Positions 19,162 through 26,700 of a stretch of DNA of 50,880 nt are shown here, one piece after another (the first letter of the stretch is position 1; the number at the start of each line of letters is the position of its first letter). The DNA lies in NCBI GenBank assembly GCA_004557455.1, contig SFDX01000018.1, positions 1-50,880 on the forward strand, given 5' to 3'. The position numbers and the translations under genes were made by a program. This DNA is from Akkermansia muciniphila. GTDB taxonomy: Bacteria; Verrucomicrobiota; Verrucomicrobiia; Verrucomicrobiales; Akkermansiaceae. The notes under the pieces were generated by a model that was not told the origin of the DNA, made no database searches, and was given only the letters and a program-made list of their open reading frames with translations.

Positions 19162-19824
19162 CTACACGCCTTTCTCCGTATCCCACAGCACCAGGTGCAG
19201 GCGGTCGCCGAGGCGCACGCGATGCCGCAGGGCCATCTGCGCTACCGCCGGACGCGCCGCCTGCAGGGCTGCCCGCGATGCCGCGCAGGGCATCAGGATG
19301 ATCCGCTCCTGCGGCAGGCCCAAGGCCTCGATCGCCGGCCAATCCTCCTCGCCGCGCACCACAAACTTGAACCACGCCCCCGGCAGTGCCGCGAAGGCGG
19401 CCAACACATCCGGGCGCAGGCATTCCCTCTCCGCATTGCCGGCATGCGGCAGCTTGGGGGATACGTTCCACTGCTGCACCCGCTGCATCAGCTCCGGGCA
19501 GGGGGCGATGGTTCCGTTGGTCTCCACCTCCGTCACAAATTCCGGCAGCAGACGCAGCAGATTCACCAGCCCCTCCTGCTGTAAGAGAGGCTCCCCGCCC
19601 GTGATGACCAGACGTCGGCAGTCGTGTTGCCGGATGAGTCCCGCCGCTTCCTCGGGGGAGACGCTCATCCCCTCTGCCCAGGAGTACTTGGTATCACACC
19701 AAGCGCAGCGCAGGTTGCAGCCGCTCAGCCGCAGAAAGACAGCGGGGGTGCCGATGCCGGCGCCTTCGCCTTGCAGGGAATAAAAAATCTCGGGGGCAGA
19801 GTTCAGGCGTGCAATGCGTAGCAT
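19162..19824 (-). CDS. queE: 7-carboxy-7-deazaguanine synthase
   Basis: A 220-residue radical SAM enzyme converting 6-carboxytetrahydropterin to 7-carboxy-7-deazaguanine, the ring-contraction step of queuosine (and 7-deazaguanine DNA) synthesis. The iron-sulfur ligands are C36, C40 and C43 in GCNLRCAWC, preceded by the typical FYSLQGEGAGIGTPAVFLRL segment; LVITGGEPLLQQ and VETNGT follow. I chose ATG 19824; an in-frame GTG at 19860 is possible, and neither has a Shine-Dalgarno sequence. No other queuosine gene is nearby. Confidence 0.92.
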   Translation of the reverse strand: MLRIARLNSAPEIFYSLQGEGAGIGTPAVFLRLSGCNLRCAWCDTKYSWAEGMSVSPEEAAGLIRQHDCRRLVITGGEPLLQQEGLVNLLRLLPEFVTEVETNGTIAPCPELMQRVQQWNVSPKLPHAGNAERECLRPDVLAAFAALPGAWFKFVVRGEEDWPAIEALGLPQERIILMPCAASRAALQAARPAVAQMALRHRVRLGDRLHLVLWDTEKGV

Positions 19825-19850
19825 AATGTGGTACAGTATCTCTGCCGGGT

Positions 19851-19879
19851 ATTCTGCCACAATCGGCCCCGCGCGTCAA
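19851..19879 (-). promoter_or_regulatory. Candidate queE promoter
   Basis: On the minus strand TTGACG (19879-19874), 17 bp, CAGAAT (19856-19851). It leaves a leader of about 20 bases before ATG 19824 and would exclude the GTG at 19860 as the start. Confidence 0.45.
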
Positions 19880-19897
19880 TCCAAACCTCATTTGCCT

Positions 19898-20398
19898 ATG
19901 TCATCCCGTCCGTTCCGCGTCCTGTTCGTCTGTCTCGGTAACATCTGCCGCTCCCCTGCGGCGGAGGTGGTTTGCTGCGCCCATCTGGACCGGGCGGGGG
20001 AGCAGCGGGTGCAGGTGGATTCCTGCGGTACGGCGGCCTACCACATCGGGCAGCGGCCGGATGCCCGCATGCTGGCGGCTCTGCAGCGCGCCGGGTTCGT
20101 GTACGGCGGACACCGCGCCCGCCAATTCCGCCGCGAGGACTTCGCACGCTTCGACCTCATCATTCCGCAGGATGAGGAGAACCGCGCCGACCTGCTTGCC
20201 CTGGCCTCCACCGCCGAGCAGAAGGCCCGCATCGTGCCGATGTCCCGCTGGTTTGCCGCCGGCGAGGCGCGCCGCGAGGTGCCGGACCCCTACTACGGCG
20301 ATGCATCGGACTTCGATGACGTTGTGAGCCTGCTGGATGCCGCCATGCCCGGCCTGCTCCGTGACATCAATGCTCGCCTGCAACGCGGGGAAGCCTGA
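19898..20398 (+). CDS. Low-molecular-weight protein-tyrosine phosphatase family protein
   Basis: A 166-residue LMW-PTP. The phosphate loop with the CX5R signature is at residues 12-18 (VCLGNICRSP), and the general-acid motif DPYYGD is in the C-terminal third. Homologues dephosphorylate tyrosine on kinases controlling polysaccharide export, or act on other small substrates. No bacterial tyrosine kinase or capsule gene is present here, so the substrate is unknown. ATG 19898 is 73 bases from the divergent queE start; no convincing promoter or Shine-Dalgarno sequence is seen. Confidence 0.88.
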   Translation: MSSRPFRVLFVCLGNICRSPAAEVVCCAHLDRAGEQRVQVDSCGTAAYHIGQRPDARMLAALQRAGFVYGGHRARQFRREDFARFDLIIPQDEENRADLLALASTAEQKARIVPMSRWFAAGEARREVPDPYYGDASDFDDVVSLLDAAMPGLLRDINARLQRGEA

Positions 20399-20420
20399 GC
20401 CGAACTGGCAGACATTGCGC

Positions 20421-20449
20421 TTGATTTTGTCCCGGCTTTCGTGTTTAAT
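20421..20449 (+). promoter_or_regulatory. nrnA operon promoter, leaderless layout
   Basis: TTGATT (20421-20426), 17 bp, TTTAAT (20444-20449; 5 of 6), then exactly six bases to ATG 20456. Confidence 0.6.
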
Positions 20450-20455
20450 AGCGGC

Positions 20456-21445
20456 ATGATTGATGCAGACACCATGCACCCGCAACTTGCCGAGTGCCTG
20501 AACCGTAACGACTGCTTCGGCGTCGTCTCGCATATGCGCCCGGACGGGGACGCCATCGGCAGCACCCTGGCCCTTGCGCTGGCCCTCAAATCCCTGGGCA
20601 AGCGTGTGTATGTTTGGAATGCGGACCCCATGCCCGCCCGCTATGCCTTTTTGGAGGGGGCGGCGCTGATGCAGCCGCTGCCGGAGTCACTGCCGGCCGA
20701 CATGCAGGTGCTGGTGTGCCTAGATTGCGGGGCTTGGAAGCGCTTGGGGGAGTCCGCCGAGCAGCTTCTCGCGGCTGCCCCGTTCAAGGTCAACATCGAC
20801 CACCACGCTACGAATGAGCGCTACGGCAACATCAACATCATTGAGCCGGATACCGCCGCCACGGGCTTCGTCCTCTTCCGCCTCTTCACGCGATTGGGTA
20901 TTGCCGTCTCCCCCGCTATGGCCAACGCTCTGTATGTGGCTATCAGCACGGATACCGGCTCTTTCCAGTATGCCTCCACCACGGCGGAGGTGATGCGTGC
21001 CGTCGCAAGGCTGATTGAGTGCGGGGTGGACGTGCAGGAGGTCAACCGCCGCCTGTACCAAGAGCAGTCGCCCACCGCTCTGCGGGTGCAGGCGGAGGTG
21101 CTCTCCAACATGCAGTCCCTGCTCGGCGGTCGGGTGGTTTATTACGCCATGCCCCTCGCCACCAAGCAGGCCATGCGTCTGGGGTTGGAGGATACCAAGG
21201 ATATGGTAGACATCATCCGCGTGATGCAGGGGAGTCTGGTGGCGCTCATCTTTGAGGAGATGGAGGGCGGCGTTGTCCGCGTCTCCCTGCGCTCCAAGCA
21301 CCCGCGCATCAGCGTGGCGGACATCGCGCAGCAGTTCGGCGGCGGCGGGCACACCATGGCCGCCGGTATCCGCATGCGCGGTGCCTTTGCGGAAAGTTGC
21401 AAGAAAGTCCTGGCCGCGGCCTGTCGCGCGGTGGAGTCAGCCTGA
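20456..21445 (+). CDS. nrnA: DHH/DHHA1 phosphoesterase, nano-RNase / pAp phosphatase type
   Basis: A 329-residue DHH-family enzyme. The N-terminal metal site begins with SHMRPDGDAIGS, followed by LVCLDCG and VNIDHHATNERYGNI (the DHH motif). The C-terminal DHHA1 domain ends with FGGGGHTMAAG. Relatives degrade RNA pieces of two to five nucleotides and/or pAp. ATG 20456 is preferred over the upstream GTG at 20441 because a good -10 box ends six bases before it. It is first of nrnA-truB-ribF, an arrangement common in bacteria, often with rbfA, which is absent here. Confidence 0.9.
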   Translation: MIDADTMHPQLAECLNRNDCFGVVSHMRPDGDAIGSTLALALALKSLGKRVYVWNADPMPARYAFLEGAALMQPLPESLPADMQVLVCLDCGAWKRLGESAEQLLAAAPFKVNIDHHATNERYGNINIIEPDTAATGFVLFRLFTRLGIAVSPAMANALYVAISTDTGSFQYASTTAEVMRAVARLIECGVDVQEVNRRLYQEQSPTALRVQAEVLSNMQSLLGGRVVYYAMPLATKQAMRLGLEDTKDMVDIIRVMQGSLVALIFEEMEGGVVRVSLRSKHPRISVADIAQQFGGGGHTMAAGIRMRGAFAESCKKVLAAACRAVESA

Positions 21446-21462
21446 ACCCATCCCCCCGTACC

Positions 21463-22191
21463 ATGCAAGCCATGTCAGAACCGGAGGTGAGCGGTGTGCT
21501 CCTTGTCGATAAAGACCCCGGCTTTACCTCCCACAACGCCGTTGCCCTCTGCCGCCGGGTGCTGCATACCAAGAAGGTGGGCCATTGCGGCACGCTGGAC
21601 CCCATGGCCACGGGACTCCTGATGGTGGTGATCGGCAAAGCCACCAAATTGCAGGATCGCCTGATGTGCGAGGACAAGGTCTATACGGGCACCCTGCGTC
21701 TGGGTGTGGAGACCAACAGCTATGATGCCGACGGCGAGGTGGTGGCCGTGCGTCCCACCGAGGGGATTACCGAGGAGCAGATCCGCGCGGCGTTCGAGCG
21801 CTTTCGGGGGGAGTTCGAGCAGGTGCCGCCCATGTTCTCCGCTGTCAAAATCAACGGCGTGCCCTGCTACAAGCTGGCGCGGAAGGGTGTGGAGGTGGAG
21901 CGGAAGGGGCGCCGGGTGGCGGTGTTGGATTACGAGCTGACCCGCGTGGATACCGAGGCTATGGAGGTTGATTTTCGGGTGCATTGCACCAAGGGTTTCT
22001 ATGTGCGCACCTACGCACATGAGATTGGTATGGTGCTGGGCTGCGGGGCGCACCTCACGGCCCTGCGGCGCGTGCAGTCCGGGCATTTTTCCGTGGAGCA
22101 GGCGGTGGATGTGCCCACGCTTAAATCCTGCAGTCGGGAGGAGCTCCTGCGTCGGCTTATCCCCGTGGAGGCCTTGACATGCAAGTCCTGA
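21463..22191 (+). CDS. truB: tRNA pseudouridine-55 synthase
   Basis: A 242-residue TruB that makes pseudouridine at position 55 of the T loop of tRNAs. The catalytic Asp lies in VGHCGTLDPMATGLL, and the substrate-binding pieces KVYTGTLRLGVETNSYDADG, PPMFSAVKINGVPCYKLARKG and CTKGFYVRTYAHEIG follow. The start could be ATG 21463 or ATG 21472; I give the first. The gap from nrnA is 17 bases, and the stop overlaps the start of ribF by 13 bases, which indicates one transcript and translational coupling. Confidence 0.95.
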   Translation: MQAMSEPEVSGVLLVDKDPGFTSHNAVALCRRVLHTKKVGHCGTLDPMATGLLMVVIGKATKLQDRLMCEDKVYTGTLRLGVETNSYDADGEVVAVRPTEGITEEQIRAAFERFRGEFEQVPPMFSAVKINGVPCYKLARKGVEVERKGRRVAVLDYELTRVDTEAMEVDFRVHCTKGFYVRTYAHEIGMVLGCGAHLTALRRVQSGHFSVEQAVDVPTLKSCSREELLRRLIPVEALTCKS

Positions 22192-23135
22192 GTACATTTG
22201 AGGAGCTGCGCTCGCTGCCGGCCCCTGTGTTCTGGGCCATGGGCTTCTTCGACGGCGTGCACACCGGGCATGTGCGGGTGGTGCAGGCAGCGCATGCCCC
22301 GGGGGCATTGCGGGGGGTACTCACCTTCTGCTGCCACCCGCTGGAGCTCCTCTGCCCGCAGCGGGCACCGAGGCTCATCACACCCGTGCCGGCTTTCAAG
22401 GAGCGCCTGTTGCAGGAGCAGGGGGTGCAGGTTCTGCTGCGTCTCCCTTTTACGCGCGAGCTGGCGGATATGTCGCCCACGGCCTTCCTCGATGCCCTGC
22501 AGGCGCACAGCCGCGTGGCCGGGGTGTCGGTGGGGGCTAACTGGAACTTCGGGAAGGCGCGCGCGGGTAATGCGTCCTTTTTGGAAGAGCAGGGGAGGCA
22601 GCGCGGGTTCGAGGTGCGGGTGCAGCCGCTGTTGCAGCTTGGCGGGGGGACGGTGTGTTCCGGGGCCGTGCGCGCAGCCTTGGCGGAGGGGCAGCTCGAT
22701 GATGCCGCCGCTATGCTCGGACGGCCTTTTGCGGTCTGCGGTATGGTGGAGCACGGGCAGCATCTGGCCCGGCAACTGGGTTTCCCCACGGCGAACATCA
22801 CCCTGCCGCCGCATTCGGCGGTGCCTCCCGCCGGGGTCTATGCCGTCGCCTGCCGCCGGGAGGGGCGCTTGCTGTTCGGGGTGGCCGACCTCGGGTTCCG
22901 TCCGTCCATCCGCGAGGAGGAGAAACGCCTGCGTCTGGAAACCCATTTCTTCGACTTCTCCGGGGACTTGTACGGGCAGCCGCTCACCGTGGCTCTGCTG
23001 CATTTTCTCCGCCCGGAGCAGACTTTTTCCTCACTTTCTGACCTACAGGCCCAAATTCAGCGCGATTCGACCGCCGCTAGGGCATTTTTTCAGGCCCAAA
23101 ATGAGACAAAATTCAAATTTCTGCAAAAATTCTGA
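22179..23135 (+). CDS. ribF: Bifunctional riboflavin kinase / FAD synthetase
   Basis: A 318-residue RibF producing FMN and FAD. The N-terminal nucleotidyltransferase domain opens with AMGFFDGVHTGHVRVV (the HxGH-like motif) and contains GANWNFGKARAGN. The C-terminal riboflavin kinase domain includes RQLGFPTANITLP, AGVYAVAC, GVADLGFRPSI and LETHFFDFSGDLYG. Its ATG lies inside the end of truB, so it is the last gene of the nrnA-truB-ribF operon. The last ~30 residues are more variable than the rest. Confidence 0.95.
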   Translation: MQVLSTFEELRSLPAPVFWAMGFFDGVHTGHVRVVQAAHAPGALRGVLTFCCHPLELLCPQRAPRLITPVPAFKERLLQEQGVQVLLRLPFTRELADMSPTAFLDALQAHSRVAGVSVGANWNFGKARAGNASFLEEQGRQRGFEVRVQPLLQLGGGTVCSGAVRAALAEGQLDDAAAMLGRPFAVCGMVEHGQHLARQLGFPTANITLPPHSAVPPAGVYAVACRREGRLLFGVADLGFRPSIREEEKRLRLETHFFDFSGDLYGQPLTVALLHFLRPEQTFSSLSDLQAQIQRDSTAARAFFQAQNETKFKFLQKF

Positions 23136-23143
23136 ATTTTCCA

Positions 23144-23171
23144 TTGACAAAAGCCGGAAATCGTGTATATT
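23144..23171 (+). promoter_or_regulatory. Promoter of the 39-residue small gene
   Basis: A perfect TTGACA (23144-23149), 16 bp, TATATT (23166-23171; 5 of 6). It begins 9 bases after the ribF stop and leaves a leader of about 37 bases. Confidence 0.75.
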
Positions 23172-23214
23172 CGGGGCGCGCCGTTAGGCGCTCATCAGAA
23201 AGGAAGCAAACGAT

Positions 23215-23334
23215 ATGAAGTACATCGCCATTATCACCACGCTTGCGGGTATCAGCCTCGGCAACACCCTGCCCCCCACCCCGGAGAATACTCTGCCCCC
23301 CACCCCGGAGGCCGTTTTCTCCGTTGTTCGCTGA
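23215..23334 (+). CDS. Small exported or membrane peptide, 39 residues, with a duplicated 8-residue motif
   Basis: The frame encodes MKYIAIITTLAGISLG, then two exact copies of NTLPPTPE, then AVFSVVR and a TGA. It has a strong promoter, a Shine-Dalgarno-like AGGAAG 8-9 bases before the ATG, and its own terminator at 23411, which together make it a credible gene despite its size. The N-terminus resembles a short signal peptide or membrane anchor. The repeat is a 24-bp tandem duplication (23263-23286 and 23287-23310), and the Pro-rich copies suggest an extended segment. I do not recognise the family. It could also be a leader peptide or a truncated remnant. Confidence 0.6.
   Translation: MKYIAIITTLAGISLGNTLPPTPENTLPPTPEAVFSVVR
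23263..23310 (+). repeat. 24-bp tandem repeat, two copies, in the small gene
   Basis: Two adjacent 24-bp units differ at only two bases, both silent, and each encodes NTLPPTPE. Confidence 0.85.
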
Positions 23335-23410
23335 TCCCGACAAGCTAAGAGGCCCGGGGCCCCACAGAATTGCCCCGGAAAACTTGTCCGCCGCCCCGCG
23401 CGGCACAGGG

Positions 23411-23439
23411 CTCCCTGCACAGGGGAGTTTCTTTTTTTT
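23411..23439 (+). terminator. Terminator of the 39-residue small gene
   Basis: CTCCC-TGCACAG-GGGAG followed by TTTC and a run of eight T residues. It is the only intrinsic terminator before the GH2 gene. Confidence 0.75.
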
Positions 23440-23742
23440 ACACCTCCGCCCCCTGAAAGACACAGCCTTACCCTGCACGCCCAAATTACGAACAGTAAGG
23501 ATGCCTCCGCAAGGAGGTTATCCGATTTTACAGGCAAGATCTTACCCTCCCCTGAATGAACTCCATTCTCATTTGGTTACAGCTTTTGGATTCCCATGGC
23601 TTAGCGTCATTATGCCACATTCTGCCTAAAAGTGTAACCTATGTGATGGTACTTTTTTGTAACCTATCTCATGGAGATGTACCATAGCCCACCCTCCCCC
23701 ACTTGTACAGCTCGCCTCATAGGCCCGGGCGGCATTTTATCC
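23440..23742. other. AT-richer intergenic stretch holding a relict IS end
   Basis: No gene is supported. The stretch has lower GC than its flanks. The only structure I see is the pair of TGTAACCTAT repeats at 23633-23683, which look like an insertion-sequence terminus. Confidence 0.5.
23633..23683. repeat. Possible solo IS terminus with two direct TGTAACCTAT repeats
   Basis: TGTAACCTATGTGATGGTAC (23633-23652) and a second TGTAACCTAT copy followed by CTCATGG (23658-23674) sit 25 bp apart. From general knowledge, paired TGTAACC-type repeats of this spacing occur at the ends of IS481/IS3-type elements, where transposase binds. No transposase or opposite end is present in the window, so this would be a scar. 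Confidence 0.4.
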
Positions 23743-23771
23743 TTGCTATGCGGGGGTGGGGGTGGTATAAT
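23743..23771 (+). promoter_or_regulatory. GH2 gene promoter with G-rich spacer, near-leaderless
   Basis: TTGCTA (23743-23748), a 17-bp spacer made almost wholly of G and T, and a perfect TATAAT (23766-23771). Nine bases separate the -10 from ATG 23781. Confidence 0.75.
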
Positions 23772-23780
23772 GCCCGCGAT

Positions 23781-26700
23781 ATGAACTTGCTAAAGACAAT
23801 GACCATGGTATTTACCACCGGGCTTTGTGCCGGGGCGGAGCTGCCGTATGCGCCGCATCCGGACTGGGAGGCACCGGAGCGCCTGTGTGAAGGGCGCGAG
23901 GATTCCCGGGCCTTTTTTACGCCTTTTGCAAACAGGGAAGAAGCCCTCAAGGGAGGGCGGAAGGATTCCTCCCTCGTGATGTCGCTGGACGGACCGTGGA
24001 AGTTCCACTGGGCCCCGGCGCCGGATAAACGGCCGGTGGATTTCTACAAACCGGAGTTCGATGTGAGCGGATGGGCGGAAATCGATGTGCCGTCCAACTG
24101 GCAGATGCGCGGCTACGGTACGCCCATCTACAGCAACCAGCGCTACACCTTCATCCGCAACTGGCCGTTGGTGATGACCCCGCCGCGCACGGATGACGAA
24201 AAGAAATACACCACCCCGCAGACGGAGCCGAATGCCGTGGGCTCCTACCGCCGGGAGCTGCAACTGCCCGCCGACTGGGACGGACGGGAGGTATTCATTC
24301 AGTTCGACGGTGTTGACTCCTTCTTCTATCTGTGGGTAAACGGGCAGAAAGTGGGCTTCTCCAAGGACAGCCGCACCGCCGCCATCTTCGACATCACCCC
24401 CTATGTCAAACCGGGTGCCAACACCATCGCGGCGGAAGTCTACCGCTACAGCGACGGCTCCTACCTGGAGTGCCAAGACATGTGGCGCCTCTCCGGCATC
24501 TTCCGCAGCGTGTCCGTGTTCAGCACGCCCCGCACCTTCATCCGCGATTTCTTTGTACACACCGACTTCCCGCAGAACGCGGACGGAACGAGTGACTACA
24601 GCAACGCGACACTGCGCGTGGAAGTCGATGTTGAGAACCGCGCGACCGCCTGCGGCAGCAGTGTGCAAGCCGAGCTTCTGGATGCCCACGGCAAGACCGT
24701 GGGCACGGTCGACAGCCCCGCCTTCGAGACGGCCCCGGGCAAGCCAGCCAAGCAAACTCTGCAGCTTCCCGTTACCGCCCCCGCCCTGTGGAGCGCGGAG
24801 AAGCCGAACCTTTACCGCCTGCTGCTGACCCTGCGCGACGCCGAGGGCCGCATCACCGAAACCATCTCACGCCACATCGGCTTTCGGGACGTGAAGCTGC
24901 TCAACGGCCGCTTCTTGGTGAACGGGCAGCCCGTGAAGCTCAAGGGTGTGAACCGCCACGAGAGCCAGCACGCCAACGGCCACTCCGTCACGGAGGAAGA
25001 ATGCCGCCAAGAGCTGCTGCTCATGAAGCGCGCCAACATCAACCATGTGCGCAACTCCCACTATCCGCAGCCGTCCTTCTTCTACGAGATGTGCGACGAG
25101 CTCGGCATCTACGTCTGCGACGAGGCGAACATCGAGTCCCACGGTTATTACTACGGCGAACTCTCCCTCTCCCACCCCGATGAATGGGAGGCCCAGCACG
25201 TCTGGCGCAACAAGAACATGGTGGAACAGAGCAAGAACCACCCCTGCGTTGTCATCTGGTCCTACGGCAACGAAGCCGGACCGGGCAAGAACTTCGAGGC
25301 CGTCCGCGACTGGATCAAGAGCCGCGATACCTCCCGCCTGACCCAGTACGAGCGCAACAACGACCTGGCTGACCTGCGCTCCAACCAGTACCCCAGCGTC
25401 AACTGGGCCCGCGACGTGGCATCCCGCAAGCTCAACAAACCCTGGTACGTCTCCGAGTACGCCCACATTCTCTGCAACTCCATGGGCAACTTGGCCGACT
25501 ACTGGCAGGCCTTCGACAGCAGCGACTCCATCATCGGCGGCGGCATCTGGGAGTGGATCCACCAGAGCTATGACCAGGAAGTTACCCTGCCCGACGGGCG
25601 CCGAGTGACCCGCCAGAGCTACGGCGGCGACCACGGGGAGTACCCGAACGACGGCATCTTCTGCATCAAGGGTGTTATCTACAGCGACCGCACCCCCACC
25701 CCGCTGTATGCGGAAATCCGCAAGGTGCACCAAAACGCCGAGTTCGCCCCGGGCAGCTTCGCGGCTGGGGAGGATGTAGTCATCAAACTGCGCAACAAAT
25801 TCCTCTTCACGAACCTGAACGAATTCGAAGGCCGCTGGCGCCTGCTGGAGGAAGGCAAGAACGAGATTGCCACTGGCAGCTTTACGGCAGACGTAGCCCC
25901 CAACTCGCGCGCCGAGCTGCGCCTCTCCCGCGAGGAGCTGCGCGCTGACTCCCTCCGACGCGATCGACTCTACTTCTTGGAGATCGAGCTCTCCCTGAAG
26001 CAGGACACCGACTGGGCCGAGAAGGGGTATGTCGTGGCTTATGAGCAGATACCCGTGCCCGAGAGTTTCAACAATTACTCCCCGGACCTCGTGCCGGCGG
26101 CCTATGACCCCAACTCCCGCGTGCAGGTGCGCAACCTGGACAACCGCGTAGACGTCATCGGTCCGGACTTCTCCATCAGCGTGGACAAAACGACCGGCGG
26201 GCTCTTCGATTACAAGGTGAAGGGCCGCACCCTGCTGGGGGCAGAACCCACCGTGCTGCTTAACGCCTTCCGCGCCCCGCTGGCCAACGACAAGTGGGCC
26301 ATGAACCAGTGGCTCACCAACGGCCTGCGTGACATGACCCACGACGCCTCGCCCATGCTGGTCGACCGCCTGGAAGGCGGCGTGGTGCGCATCTCCACCA
26401 CCGTCACCAGCCGAGGTAAACGCGTGGAGGCCCTGCAGGCCCGCGACTATGACCGCGGCCGCTTCGAACCGGAGGACCGCGGCCCGATCTCGGACAAGGC
26501 TTTCCACTTCTCCACTCAGATGGTCTACACCATCCTGCCGAACGGTTGGGTGAGCGTGCAGGCCGGCATCGTGCCCAGTGAGGAGAAGCTGGTGCTGCCC
26601 AAGCTGGGCTACACGCTGGCCCTGCCGGAGCAATTCGACAACGTCACGTGGTACGGACGCGGCCCCGGGGAAAACTACCCGGACCGCAAGGCCGGTGCGC

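Noticed and set aside
23263..23310. Direct repeats considered as a CRISPR array
   Set aside because: Only two adjacent 24-bp units without spacers, lying inside a reading frame. No cas genes are present in the window.
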